Assembly (NCBI GenBank): GCA_947259275.1
Contig: CAMYMH010000027.1
Span: 1-64,000, forward strand
DNA: 64,000 nt
Reading direction: 5' to 3'
From: an uncultured Acidimicrobiaceae bacterium
Lineage (GTDB): Bacteria > Actinomycetota > Acidimicrobiia > Spongiisociales > SHLN01
Part shown: in pieces, positions 1-8,868 of the stretch
How positions within the stretch are numbered: position 1 is the first letter of the stretch
How the letters are laid out: each line of letters opens with the position of its first letter
Translations under genes and position numbers: made by a program
Notes under the pieces: generated by a model
Databases searched by the model: none
The model's input: the letters and a program-made list of their open reading frames with translations, nothing else
What the model was told of the DNA's origin: nothing

Positions 1-1
1 T

Positions 2-109
2 ATCACGACGGCGGTTTCTCCGTTGTCGTTGACGAGTTATTCGTTGACGGTGACTGCGTCGGCGACGGGTGGGTCGGATACGGCTCCGGTGTCGATTTCC
101 ATCACCTAG
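2..109 (+). CDS. C-terminal end of a secreted or surface protein with cadherin/Ig-like repeat (partial)
   Basis: The frame is open from the window edge to a TAG at 107-109. The last ~35 residues alternate Ser/Thr with hydrophobic residues; the stretch YSLTVTASATGGSD followed by APVSISIT looks like the final beta-strands of a cadherin- or Ig-like extracellular repeat. The rest of the gene lies outside the window, so the function cannot be told. Only composition and strand pattern support the call. Confidence 0.45.
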   Translation: MTTAVSPLSLTSYSLTVTASATGGSDTAPVSISIT

Positions 110-208
110 CGGTGAATCAGATGCGCCTGACAGGCCACCCGCAGTGCCGATTTCCATCTTGACTTACACTGCTCAGAGGGGACCCGACCAGCCGAAAGGG
201 CCAATTTC

Positions 209-1471
209 ATGGGTGTGATGCGCAGACTCGCCCGGGCGAGGGGCGACGACGAACTTCGAGTGGCCCTGATTGGTGCCGGCTTCGTCGGCCGGAGCCTCAC
301 CTATCAGATCAACTTCACGCCCGGCATGCGGACCGCCCTCATCGTCAACCGCACGGCTGCCAATGCAATCGACGCCTACCGTCGGGCCGGCTTCGACGTC
401 GACCACATCGTGGTGAGCGACGAGCCGGCAGTGCTGTCGGAGGCAATCCAGGCCGGCAAGCCGGCCGTCACCACGTCAGTCGAGATCATGTGTGAAGTCG
501 ACGAGGTCGAAATCGTGATGGAATGCTCCGGCTCGGCGGGACATGGTGCCTACGCCACCCGAACGGCCCTCGAAGCGGGCCTCGACGTCGTCACCATGAA
601 TGCTGAGGCCGACGCCACGGTCGGCTACCTGCTCGCACGGATCGCCGAAGAAAACGACGTGGTCTACACGCTGGCGGACGGCGACCAGCCCGGCGTGCTG
701 GCCCGCCTCATCGAGTTTGTCGGCAGCTCCGGATTCGAAATCGTCTCCGCCGTCAACTGCAAGGGCTTCATGGACGTCCATGCCACCCCCGAGAGCATCA
801 AGGAGTGGTCGGTCCGGCAGGGCACCAGCCTCCCGATGACCACTTCGTTTACCGACGGCACCAAGATGAACATCGAACAGGCCAACCTGGCCAACGCGTT
901 CGACCTCCATCCCGAAGTACGGGGCATGCACGGGGTCAAGAGCACGCTGGCCACGGTCACCGAGGACATGGTGGCGGCTCTCGAGGGTCGTGGCACCGTC
1001 GAATACACCCTTGGTGGTGACTTTGCGGGCGGGGTGTTCGTGGTCGGTCACGCCGACAGCCCCGACCTCGTGCAGCCGGCCCTCCGGTTTCTCAAGATGG
1101 GGGAGGGCCCCTACTACACGTTTTATCGCCCGTACCATCTGGTCCATATCGAAGCACCGGTCTCGATCGCAGAGGTCCATCTCGACCGGGAGCCGACCAT
1201 CATTGCTGCCGGCCCCTTCGTCACCGACGTGGTTGCCATCGCCAAGCAAGATCTCGAACCGGGCGACATGCTCGACGGCATCGGCGGATGGACCACCTAC
1301 GGCGAAATCGACATGGCCGAAAACGTCGACGGCTTCCTGTGCGTCGGGCTCACCGAGCATGCCCGGATCGTCAAGCCGGTGGCCATGGACGAGCCGATTC
1401 CGCTGGACGCGGTGGAACTAGACGACGAAATCCCCATCATCCGGAGTCGGATCGAGCAAGACGCGCTCTGA
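209..1471 (+). CDS. NAD(P)-binding oxidoreductase with homoserine-dehydrogenase-like fold and C-terminal SAF-like domain
   Basis: The 420-residue protein begins with a Rossmann dinucleotide-binding loop (GAGFVG at about residues 22-27). A catalytic-like middle region contains NCKGFMDVHATPES. From about residue 338 there is a SAF-like segment with AKQDLEPGDMLDGIGG, the layout of the predicted homoserine dehydrogenase-like/SAF proteins. The substrate is unknown. The chosen ATG has AAAGGG upstream (about 196-201). It stands alone on this strand and converges on the permease gene, with GAA-loop hairpins between them. The oxidoreductase assignment is fairly safe; the pathway is not. Confidence 0.8.
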   Translation: MGVMRRLARARGDDELRVALIGAGFVGRSLTYQINFTPGMRTALIVNRTAANAIDAYRRAGFDVDHIVVSDEPAVLSEAIQAGKPAVTTSVEIMCEVDEVEIVMECSGSAGHGAYATRTALEAGLDVVTMNAEADATVGYLLARIAEENDVVYTLADGDQPGVLARLIEFVGSSGFEIVSAVNCKGFMDVHATPESIKEWSVRQGTSLPMTTSFTDGTKMNIEQANLANAFDLHPEVRGMHGVKSTLATVTEDMVAALEGRGTVEYTLGGDFAGGVFVVGHADSPDLVQPALRFLKMGEGPYYTFYRPYHLVHIEAPVSIAEVHLDREPTIIAAGPFVTDVVAIAKQDLEPGDMLDGIGGWTTYGEIDMAENVDGFLCVGLTEHARIVKPVAMDEPIPLDAVELDDEIPIIRSRIEQDAL

Positions 1472-1492
1472 GGTCGGCCGGCCCTTCCCAGA

Positions 1493-1531
1493 GGAGTTGC
1501 GAAGCAACTCCCAAGCCGGGCGAAGCCCGGC
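1493..1531 (+). terminator. Two GAA-triloop hairpins between convergent genes
   Basis: GGAGTTGC-gaa-GCAACTCC (1493-1511) and GCCGGGC-gaa-GCCCGGC (1515-1531) are perfect stems with GAA loops and no T-run. They sit 3' of the oxidoreductase gene and before the end of the opposing permease gene, so they probably act as U-less terminators or 3' stabilisers. The same hairpin type recurs near 38.6 and 48.6 kb. Confidence 0.55.
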
Positions 1532-1537
1532 CGGCCG

Positions 1538-3298
1538 CTACCAGAGCGCCGGCTCGAGCAGCACGGTGGCGACGATCACGATGACCGTCAACGGTGCCCC
1601 CAGCCTGGCGTAGTCGAGGAAGCGATAGCCGCCGGGCCCGTAAACCATGGTGTTGGTTTGATAGCCAATCGGTGACAGGAAGCTGGCCGAGGCCGCCACT
1701 GCGATGGCGATGGCAAAGCCCCGCGGGTCATGCCCAATGCTGGTTGCCGCAGCCACCCCAATGGGGAACATGATGGCCGCGGCCGCGGCATTCGACACCA
1801 GCTCGGTGAGGACGACGGTGGCAATCATGAGTCCCGCCAGCGTCCCATGCGTACCCCAGCCGCTCATGCCGTCTACCAGGCCGCCGGCGATCTCGTCGGC
1901 GAGGCCGGATGCTGAGGCGGCCGCACCGAGGCCGAAGGCGGCTGCGATGAGGAGGACGACATCGAGGTCGACCGCCCGCCGGGCCTCTCCCGGGGAGAGG
2001 ACCCTTCCGACTACCAGCGCGAACGCGCCCAGCAGCGATGCTTCGAGCAGACTCAGCAGCCCGGTGGAGGCCGTGAGGATGATGAAGGCCAGGACGGCAG
2101 CGACTCCCAGGGCCTGGCGGGTTCCGACCGGCGTAGCCGCCTCGAGGGGTGAGACGAGGAGGAAATCGTTTCGGTCATACCAGCGGGATCGGAACCCCGG
2201 ATCGGCCAGCAGCAGGAGCGTGTCACCTACCCGGATGCGCACCTCGCCCAGTTTGCCCTCCACCCGCATTCCCGCTCGATGAATGGCCACCACCGCCGCT
2301 TGATAGCGTCCGCGGAATTCGGCTTCCCGCAGCGTCTTGCCAACCAGCGGCGATGACGCCCCGACCACGACCTCGAAGAAGGCGGCTCGATCCGTGTCGA
2401 AGGTCAAGTGCTCCTGTTCGGCGGATGTCAGACCCCGGGTGGACTGTAGGTCGATGACTTCGTCCGCCCGGCCGACAAACCTCAACCGGTCGCCGCCCCG
2501 CAGGACCAGGGTGGGGCCAACCGGTCCGATCAGGTCTTGACCGCGGCGAACCTGCACCAGGAACACGCCCGCCAGGTGCCGGAGACCACCGGCTTCGACG
2601 GTCACCCCATCAACCGGCCCATCGGCGACCACCTCCATGTCGACCACGAATTCCCGCACGTTGTCTTCGAGGTCACCGCGGGCCGGGGTCCGGGCTCGCA
2701 GCAGACGGGGTGCCAGCAGGATGAGAGCCGACACGCCGACGGCGGCCACCGGCAGTCCGAGCTTGGTGATCTCGAAGACCCCGATCGGCTCCCTGCCTCC
2801 CGCTTCCAACAGGCCGGATACCACCAGGTTGGTCGAGGTTCCGAGGACCGTTATCAGCCCGCCGAGAATGGCGGCGAAGGAGAGCGGCATCAAGAAGGCG
2901 GCCGGCGATCGATCCCGCTTTTCAGCCCACGAGCTCACCTGGGGCACCAGCATGGCGACGATCGGCGTGTTGTTGAGAATTGCCGACGATCCCGCCACCG
3001 GAATCAACAGTCGCGCCAATGCTCCCCGCGCCCGGCCACCGTTCTGGAGCGTCGAAGATAACACCGGTTGAAGCGCGCCGGTCTTCTCGACGGCGCGGGC
3101 GACCACAAACAGCGCCGCCACCGTGATCGGGGCTGGATTGGAAAAGCCGGTGAAAGCTTGCTCAGCGTCGATCACGCCCAGGACGAGCAGCGCCAACACC
3201 GCACCGAGCAGGGTGGCGGCCGGCGCCAGCAGGTCCCGGGTCAGCACTACGACCGCCACCGCGATGGTGGCAAGAGTCAGCCAGGCTTCCCAGGCCAT
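1538..3298 (-). CDS. SLC13/DASS-type anion permease with two TrkA-C (RCK_C) domains, probably a sulfate transporter
   Basis: The 586-residue membrane protein has about five N-terminal transmembrane segments, two cytosolic RCK_C-like domains at roughly residues 215-285 and 305-370, and a second membrane half. NNTPIVAMLVPQ and SFAAILGG in the first half and SNAAAAAIMFPIG and SFLSPIGYQTN in the second are the paired SLC13 hairpin motifs. RCK_C-containing SLC13 permeases include sulfate carriers. The gene starts 12 bases after the sat-cysC fusion on the same strand, which suggests sulfate uptake feeding that enzyme. The substrate is inferred from this context. Confidence 0.85.
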   Translation of the reverse strand: MAWEAWLTLATIAVAVVVLTRDLLAPAATLLGAVLALLVLGVIDAEQAFTGFSNPAPITVAALFVVARAVEKTGALQPVLSSTLQNGGRARGALARLLIPVAGSSAILNNTPIVAMLVPQVSSWAEKRDRSPAAFLMPLSFAAILGGLITVLGTSTNLVVSGLLEAGGREPIGVFEITKLGLPVAAVGVSALILLAPRLLRARTPARGDLEDNVREFVVDMEVVADGPVDGVTVEAGGLRHLAGVFLVQVRRGQDLIGPVGPTLVLRGGDRLRFVGRADEVIDLQSTRGLTSAEQEHLTFDTDRAAFFEVVVGASSPLVGKTLREAEFRGRYQAAVVAIHRAGMRVEGKLGEVRIRVGDTLLLLADPGFRSRWYDRNDFLLVSPLEAATPVGTRQALGVAAVLAFIILTASTGLLSLLEASLLGAFALVVGRVLSPGEARRAVDLDVVLLIAAAFGLGAAASASGLADEIAGGLVDGMSGWGTHGTLAGLMIATVVLTELVSNAAAAAIMFPIGVAAATSIGHDPRGFAIAIAVAASASFLSPIGYQTNTMVYGPGGYRFLDYARLGAPLTVIVIVATVLLEPALW

Positions 3299-3310
3299 AA
3301 TCGACCTCGC

Positions 3311-5038
3311 TCAGTCTTCCTCGGGTCCGATGTAACCCTGCGCCTCGAGGTGCAGGATGATCTGCTGGGCCGCTTCGGATGGGCGCAGATTGGTGGTGTC
3401 GATGACGATCTCGGCGTCGGCCGGTTCCTCGTAGGGATCGGAGATGCCGGTGAATTCCTTGATCTCACCCGCCCTCGCCTTGGCGTAGAGGCCTTTGCGG
3501 TCACGCTGCTCGCACACCTCGAGTGGCGTGGCAACGTGCACGAGGTCGAAACCTCCCACCGGTTCGATCAGGGACCGGACGATCTGGCGGGTGTGGTCGT
3601 AGGGAGCGATGGGCGCACACAGTGCGATTCCGCCGTTCTTGGTGATTTCGGATGCCACCCACCCGATCCGCTGGATGTTGATGTCTCGGTGTTCCTTGGA
3701 AAAGCCGAGTTCCGACGACAGGTGCTTCCGGACCAGGTCGCCGTCCAAAAGCGTCACGGGGCGCCCGCCCATTTCGAGCAGCTTGACCATCAGCGCATTG
3801 GCGATAGTCGATTTGCCCGAACCGGACAGGCCGGTGAAGAAGACGGTGAAGCCCTGCCGGTGGCGGGGCCGGTGGGTCTTACGGAGTTCGTCGACGACGT
3901 CGGGGAACGAGAACCACTCGGGGATCTCACGGCCGTCGGCCAGGCGCTCGCGCAGCTCGGTTCCGGAGATGCTCAATGGCTGCTTGCCTTCCGGAACCTC
4001 GTCCACCGGGAAGTAGGCATCGTCCTCGGGCAGATAGACCATCATCTTGAACGGGACCATGGTGACGCCGATCTCTTCTTCAAAGCTGCGCAGCAGCTCC
4101 TGAGCGTCGTAGGGACCGTAGTAAGGGGTCCCATCGGCGTCGGAACCGGGTCCGGCGTGGTCGCGCCCCACGATGAGATGGGTGACCCCGTAGTTCTTGC
4201 GAATGATTGCGTGCCAGACGGCCTCGCGGGGCCCGCCCATCCGCATGGCAAGGGGCAGCAGCGCCATCTTGGCGGTCGCACTCGGATAGTGGTGGAGGAT
4301 GGCCTGATAGCAGCGCACTCTGGTGTAGTGATCGATGTCACCGGGCTTGGTGAGTCCGACCACCGGGTGGATGAGCAGGTTCGCCTCGACCTCCTTGGCC
4401 GCCCGCATGGTGATCTCCTGGTGGGCCCGGTGCATGGGATTGCGAGTCTGGAATCCGACGATCCTCCGCCAGCCGGCCCGGACGAAGTCGTCGCGCAGCT
4501 GCGAAGGGGTGCGACGCAGCGACCGGAAGTCGTAGTGCACCGGCAATTGCAGGCCTTCGAGCCGTCCCCCGACGTAGTAGGGGTTGGTGGCGCGCATCAG
4601 GTGGGCGACTCCCGGGTGACCCGGGTCGTTGGTGCCGAACACGGCGGCGGCTTCCGCGGGTAGATCTGGCTGCCAGACGTCATCGACCTGCAGCACCGCG
4701 ATGAGGACGCCCTCCGGGTCACGCAGCTCGAGCTCACCGCCAACCGCCAGCGTCGACGCCACCTCCTCGGTCACATCCAGTGTGATCGGCATCGGCCAGA
4801 GAGTTCCGTCCGCCAGCCGCATGTCGGCCTTGACCGCCTCGTAATCGGCACTCGTCATGAATCCGGTCAGCGGTGAGAAGCCCCCGTTGAGCAGCAACTC
4901 GATGTCGTTGAGCTGGCGGGAGGTGAGGCTCCACTCGGGGATTCCCCGGCCGGGGGCGGTGATTTCGTTGGCCCGTTCGGGCGAGACCAGCAGATCCACC
5001 AGGGTTCCCCCGTGCGGTGAGATGAGATTGTCGGGCAT
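3311..5038 (-). CDS. sat-cysC: Bifunctional sulfate adenylyltransferase / adenylylsulfate kinase
   Basis: The 575-residue fusion carries an ATP-sulfurylase half with QTRNPMHRAHQE (about residues 197-208), GRDHAGPGSD and SISGTELR. After about residue 395 follows an APS-kinase half with the P-loop GLSGSGKST and DGDLVRKHLSSELGFS. It would convert sulfate and ATP to APS and then PAPS in the cytosol. It is the first gene of a pair with the SLC13 permease. The start ATG has GGAG about 9 bases upstream. PUA, catalytic and kinase parts all look intact. Confidence 0.95.
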   Translation of the reverse strand: MPDNLISPHGGTLVDLLVSPERANEITAPGRGIPEWSLTSRQLNDIELLLNGGFSPLTGFMTSADYEAVKADMRLADGTLWPMPITLDVTEEVASTLAVGGELELRDPEGVLIAVLQVDDVWQPDLPAEAAAVFGTNDPGHPGVAHLMRATNPYYVGGRLEGLQLPVHYDFRSLRRTPSQLRDDFVRAGWRRIVGFQTRNPMHRAHQEITMRAAKEVEANLLIHPVVGLTKPGDIDHYTRVRCYQAILHHYPSATAKMALLPLAMRMGGPREAVWHAIIRKNYGVTHLIVGRDHAGPGSDADGTPYYGPYDAQELLRSFEEEIGVTMVPFKMMVYLPEDDAYFPVDEVPEGKQPLSISGTELRERLADGREIPEWFSFPDVVDELRKTHRPRHRQGFTVFFTGLSGSGKSTIANALMVKLLEMGGRPVTLLDGDLVRKHLSSELGFSKEHRDINIQRIGWVASEITKNGGIALCAPIAPYDHTRQIVRSLIEPVGGFDLVHVATPLEVCEQRDRKGLYAKARAGEIKEFTGISDPYEEPADAEIVIDTTNLRPSEAAQQIILHLEAQGYIGPEED

Positions 5039-5099
5039 CAGCTAGGTACTCCGTGTCATTGGCGGGTCAGAGGGCCAGGGTAGGCGATAGTCGGCAGGT

Positions 5100-5116
5100 G
5101 CCGGAGCAACTCCGGC
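5100..5116 (-). terminator. 7-bp hairpin at the fxsA stop
   Basis: GCCGGAG-caa-CTCCGGC is a perfect stem ending on the fxsA stop codon. There is no T-run. It is a plausible weak terminator between fxsA and the downstream sat-cysC gene. Confidence 0.35.
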
Positions 5117-5559
5117 TATGAGGCCGGTGGGGGCGGCTCGGGATCGGCGGGTTTCGCATCACGCCATTCGGCGTCGATGGTCGGCGGTCCTGACTGGACC
5201 ACCCAGCGGCTCGAGAATCGACGGATCACGAACCGGCGGGCGGCTTCGCGTACCGGCGGAACCAGCAGCAGAAAACCGAGGGCGTCGGTGAGAAAACCCG
5301 GGGTGACGAGAAAGGCGCCGGCTACGACGATCATCGCCCCATGGGCAAGCTCTTTGCCGGGGAAACGGGCTTCGAAAAAGGCTGCTTGAACCTGCGAAAT
5401 CGCGTCCGCCCCCTGCCGGGCGACCAGCGCCGATCCGATCACGGCGGTGAGCACGATGACCACCAGCGTGGCCAGCAGCCCGATGCGCTCGCCGATGTAG
5501 ATGAAAAGGGCGATTTCGGCGATTGGGATGCCGATGAAGGCCACGAGCAGGATCCCCAT
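5116..5559 (-). CDS. fxsA: FxsA family membrane protein
   Basis: The 147-residue protein starts [19 protein letters not shown] and has three to four transmembrane segments followed by a charged, proline-rich tail (DPEPPPPAS). [11 protein letters not shown]-like residues after the second helix ([12 protein letters not shown]) fit FxsA, a small membrane protein whose overexpression relieves phage F exclusion in E. coli; its normal job is unknown. The frame is open further upstream, but the first conserved residue and a TAGGCT hexamer seven bases upstream favour this ATG. It is divergent from leuB with 49 bases between the starts. Confidence 0.85.
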   Translation of the reverse strand: MGILLVAFIGIPIAEIALFIYIGERIGLLATLVVIVLTAVIGSALVARQGADAISQVQAAFFEARFPGKELAHGAMIVVAGAFLVTPGFLTDALGFLLLVPPVREAARRFVIRRFSSRWVVQSGPPTIDAEWRDAKPADPEPPPPAS

Positions 5560-5566
5560 GACGGTG

Positions 5567-5572
5567 AGCCTA
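5567..5572 (-). promoter_or_regulatory. -10 hexamer TAGGCT for a leaderless fxsA transcript
   Basis: TAGGCT lies 7 bases before the fxsA ATG with no Shine-Dalgarno sequence between, so transcription probably begins at or next to the start codon. Confidence 0.45.
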
Positions 5573-5594
5573 TCGGACGGGGCTGCCAACCGGG

Positions 5595-5600
5595 TAGCCT
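5595..5600 (+). promoter_or_regulatory. -10 hexamer TAGCCT for a leaderless leuB transcript
   Basis: TAGCCT lies 8 bases before the leuB ATG. No Shine-Dalgarno sequence is present, as expected for a leaderless mRNA. Confidence 0.45.
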
Positions 5601-5608
5601 GCCACCCC

Positions 5609-6667
5609 ATGTACGCCCACATTGTCACCCTGCCGGGCGACGGCATCGGTCCCGAGGTGACGGCCGCAGCCGTGGAAGTGCTTTCCGCGGTCGGGCGGCG
5701 CTTCGAACACGAGTTCACATTCCAGGATCACCTCATCGGCGGTGCCGCCATCGACGCGGGTGGGCATCCACTCCCACCGGAGACGGTGGCCGCCTGCCGG
5801 CAAGCCGACGCGGTCTTACTGGGGGCGGTGGGCGGTCCTCGCTGGGACGGTGGGGATTCGGAGGTGCGGCCCGAACAGGGATTGCTTGGGATCCGCCGTG
5901 AGCTCGGCCTGTTCGCCAACCTGCGCCCGATCCGGGTGTTGCCCGAGCTGGTGGGTGCCTCGCCGCTTCGTCCCGAGATCGTCGAAGGAGTCGACATTCT
6001 CTTTGTGCGTGAGCTCACCTCCGGGATCTACTTCGGTGAGGCGGGCACGAAGGACGGGACTTCATATCAGGTCATGCAGTACACCGCCCAGGAGGTCGAG
6101 CGAATCGTGCGAGTGGCGGGTGACGCCGCCCGGGCCCGTGGTGGGAAGCTGACGATGGTCGACAAGGCCAACGTGCTCGAACCTTCACGGCTGTGGCGCA
6201 AGGTGGCGGCGGAACTGGTGGCGGTGGAGTACCCAGACCTCGACTACGACGTGGTGCTGGTCGATGCGATGGCGATGTATCTGGTGTCGCGACCGGGCGA
6301 TTTCGATGTCGTGGTCACCTCCAACCTGTTCGGCGACATCTTGACTGACGAGGCATCCATGATTAGCGGCTCGCTCGGCATGCTGCCGTCTGCGTCGCTC
6401 GGCTCAGGAGGCCCCGGCCTCTACGAGCCGGTGCACGGTTCGGCCCCGGACATTGCGGGCGCGGGAGTTGCCAACCCACTAGCCGCGATCCTGGCCGCCG
6501 CCATGGCACTCCGTCACTCCTTGGACCTCGAGGGGGAGGCGGCCGCGGTGGAAGCTGCAGTCGCGGCAGCGATTGCATCCGGCCTTCGCACCCCCGACAT
6601 CGCCGCCGGCGGCGCCTCCGTCGGCACCGGGGAGATGACCGCAACGGTTATCGAAGCCCTCGGGTAG
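5609..6667 (+). CDS. leuB: 3-isopropylmalate dehydrogenase
   Basis: The 352-residue protein carries out the NAD-dependent oxidation and decarboxylation of 3-isopropylmalate in leucine synthesis. It begins with [13 protein letters not shown] and has [11 protein letters not shown] near residue 135. The family signature [20 protein letters not shown] lies at about residues 236-255, followed by [13 protein letters not shown]. The chosen ATG directly precedes the conserved N-terminus; an earlier in-frame ATG would add 36 unconserved residues. It converges on leuA. Confidence 0.96.
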   Translation: MYAHIVTLPGDGIGPEVTAAAVEVLSAVGRRFEHEFTFQDHLIGGAAIDAGGHPLPPETVAACRQADAVLLGAVGGPRWDGGDSEVRPEQGLLGIRRELGLFANLRPIRVLPELVGASPLRPEIVEGVDILFVRELTSGIYFGEAGTKDGTSYQVMQYTAQEVERIVRVAGDAARARGGKLTMVDKANVLEPSRLWRKVAAELVAVEYPDLDYDVVLVDAMAMYLVSRPGDFDVVVTSNLFGDILTDEASMISGSLGMLPSASLGSGGPGLYEPVHGSAPDIAGAGVANPLAAILAAAMALRHSLDLEGEAAAVEAAVAAAIASGLRTPDIAAGGASVGTGEMTATVIEALG

Positions 6668-6709
6668 TTTCGCGAGGAGCGTTCCCGCCCCCTCCGGTCC
6701 TCCGGGCCA

Positions 6710-6728
6710 CCTCCCCCTCCGGGGGAGG
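6710..6728. terminator. Strong hairpin between convergent leuB and leuA
   Basis: CCTCCCCC-tcc-GGGGGAGG is a perfect 8-bp stem in the 85-base gap where leuB and leuA end tail to tail. It could serve as a bidirectional terminator, although no clear T-run follows on either strand. Confidence 0.5.
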
Positions 6729-6752
6729 AAAGCTGGCAACGGGTCGCGTGCG

Positions 6753-8267
6753 CTAAAACGCGCTCGCTCGCGCCGCCTTGTTGAGTGCGCTGGTGAACGA
6801 GCGAGCCGATGCCTCGACGATGTCGGTCGAAGAGCCGGTGCCGGTGAAGGTCCGCTCGCGCACTTGCACCAGCACGCTCACTTCCGCCATGGCGTCGGCG
6901 CCCCGGCTGACGGGCTCGACCCGGTAATCGAGCAGGCGGGCATCGATGTCGAACGCTCCCCGGAGGGCGGCGAAGATGGAGTGGACCATCCCATCCCCGG
7001 AGGCCGAGTACGACTGCTTCGAGCCGTCGCGTTCCACGGTGACGGTGGCCTCGGCCTCGTTGTCCCGGCCGGTGGCGTGCCAGCCGATGAAGTGCACGGC
7101 ATCGGACAGGTCCACCTGGTCGTGAACGATGGCCAGCAAGCCCTCCTCGCCGATCTCGCCCTTGCGGTCGGCCAGCTCCTTGAAGCGCGCAAAGGCCGAT
7201 TCGAAGTCCTGATCTTCCAGGTTGATGCCGAGCTCTTTGAGGGCATCGCCGAAAGCGGCCCGGCCGGAGTGCTTGCCGAGCACGAGCTTCGAGTCATCCT
7301 GGCCGACCGCGGACGGGTCCATGATCTCGTAGGTGGTGCGTTCCCGCAGCACTCCATGCTGGTGAATGCCAGATTCGTGGGCGAAGGCGTTGCGGCCCAC
7401 CACCGCCTTGTTGTACTGCACCGGATAGCCGGTGAGACGTGAGACGAGCCGGCTGGCCGGATAGAGCTGGGTGGTGTCGATGCCGGTGTCGACCCGGTAG
7501 TGGTCGGAGCGGGTGCTGATGGCCATGACGATCTCTTCCAAGGCCGTGTTCCCGGCCCGCTCGCCGATTCCGTTCACGGCCACCTCTACCTGGCGGGCTC
7601 CGTTCTCGACCGCGGCGAGGGCATTGGCGACCGCCAGTCCGAGGTCGTTGTGGCAATGGGTTGAGATGACGACATCGTCGCGATCGCCCTTCACCTCCTC
7701 GACGACCCGTTTGATGCGGGCTCCGTAGTCGGTAGGGGTCCCGTAGCCGACCGTGTCGGGGATGTTGATGGTGGTGGCGCCGGCCTCGACCGCAGCCCGG
7801 CACACCCGAATCATGAAGTCGATATCCGAGCGGGAACCATCCTCGGGGGAGAACTCGACGTCTTCGCACAGGGCGCGCGCTTGAGCCACGCCGGTGCGGA
7901 CGGCCTCGAGTACCTGCTCCTCGGTCATGCGCAGCTTGTGCTCCATGTGGATGGCCGAGGTGGCCAGGAACACATGGATGCGGGGCCGGTCGGACGGTTT
8001 GACGGCCTCCCAGGCCCGGTCGATGTCCTCGGTGATCCCGCATCGGGCCAGGCCGGCGATGACCGGGCCCTTGACCTCGCGGGCGATGCGCTGAACCGCG
8101 GCGAAATCACCTTCGGAGGCAATCGGGAAGCCGGCCTCGATGACGTCGACGCCGAGCTCCGCCAGCTGGTTGGCGATGGCGACTTTGTCGTCGGAGTCGA
8201 GTGCGATGCCGGGCGACTGCTCGCCGTCTCGCAGCGTTGTGTCGAAGATGAGTACTCGGTCGGACAT
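6753..8267 (-). CDS. leuA: 2-isopropylmalate synthase
   Basis: The 504-residue enzyme joins acetyl-CoA and 2-oxoisovalerate, the first committed step to leucine. It shows [12 protein letters not shown] at residues 9-20, [15 protein letters not shown] near 202-216, NGIGERAGN, and a C-terminal regulatory domain typical of leucine-inhibited enzymes. AGGAGC precedes the ATG, so it has an ordinary leader. It lies 99 bases downstream of ilvN on the same strand, where many actinobacteria have ilvC. Confidence 0.96.
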   Translation of the reverse strand: MSDRVLIFDTTLRDGEQSPGIALDSDDKVAIANQLAELGVDVIEAGFPIASEGDFAAVQRIAREVKGPVIAGLARCGITEDIDRAWEAVKPSDRPRIHVFLATSAIHMEHKLRMTEEQVLEAVRTGVAQARALCEDVEFSPEDGSRSDIDFMIRVCRAAVEAGATTINIPDTVGYGTPTDYGARIKRVVEEVKGDRDDVVISTHCHNDLGLAVANALAAVENGARQVEVAVNGIGERAGNTALEEIVMAISTRSDHYRVDTGIDTTQLYPASRLVSRLTGYPVQYNKAVVGRNAFAHESGIHQHGVLRERTTYEIMDPSAVGQDDSKLVLGKHSGRAAFGDALKELGINLEDQDFESAFARFKELADRKGEIGEEGLLAIVHDQVDLSDAVHFIGWHATGRDNEAEATVTVERDGSKQSYSASGDGMVHSIFAALRGAFDIDARLLDYRVEPVSRGADAMAEVSVLVQVRERTFTGTGSSTDIVEASARSFTSALNKAARASAF

Positions 8268-8367
8268 GATGGTGCTCCTGGGGGCGTGAGAGGTTGGCGG
8301 TTTCGGTGGCCGGGTCAGAGAGTGCTGCCCGGCCCTCTAAGCGCCAGTAGGAGAGCGAAGCGCGCCA

Positions 8368-8868
8368 TCATGAGATCGCCCTCAGATTGCGGGTCTTGGA
8401 ATCACGGGCCAGCGCGATCCACCCCGACTTCACGACGTCGATCAGTCCGTAGGGCCGGATCAACTCGAGGAAGTCGTTGACTTTGGATGGGGTGCCGACC
8501 ATCTCGAACGTGACCGAGGTTGCACCGACGTCGACTGCCTTGGCTTTGAACACGGAGGCCGCATCGAGTAGCTCACCCCGCAGGGAGGCGTCGGCCGCCA
8601 CCCGCACCAGCATGACCTCGCGCTCGACGCTCTCGGCCGGATCGAGCTCCGTGATCTTGATGGTGTTGATGAGCTTGCGGAGCTGCTTGACCACCTGCTC
8701 GATCTCGGCGGCATCAACCACCACCGTCATGGTTGAGTTGCCGGGCTCGGCGGAGGGTCCGACCGCCAGCGAGTGGATGTTGAATCCGCGCCGGGCAAAC
8801 ATCGAAGAAACCCGCGCCAGCACGCCCGGCTTGTCCTCGACCAGCACGGAGAGCACGTGGAGGGTCAC
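8368..8868 (-). CDS. ilvN: Acetolactate synthase small (regulatory) subunit
   Basis: The 166-residue protein starts with VTLHVLSVLVEDKPGVLARVSSMFARRGFN split over the start and an ACT domain (residues 2-75), then a second regulatory domain containing GTPSKVNDFLELI. It confers valine feedback control on IlvB. The GTG start overlaps the ilvB stop in the arrangement GTGA, so translation is coupled. Frames open far upstream in this register lie inside ilvB and are not part of the gene. Confidence 0.95.
   Translation of the reverse strand: MTLHVLSVLVEDKPGVLARVSSMFARRGFNIHSLAVGPSAEPGNSTMTVVVDAAEIEQVVKQLRKLINTIKITELDPAESVEREVMLVRVAADASLRGELLDAASVFKAKAVDVGATSVTFEMVGTPSKVNDFLELIRPYGLIDVVKSGWIALARDSKTRNLRAIS

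Noticed and set aside
3068-4663. A 531-codon plus-strand frame opposite sat-cysC
   Set aside because: It is a GC-driven shadow frame: low-complexity composition (Gly/His/Asp/Arg), no domains, and fully covered by two well-supported genes on the other strand.
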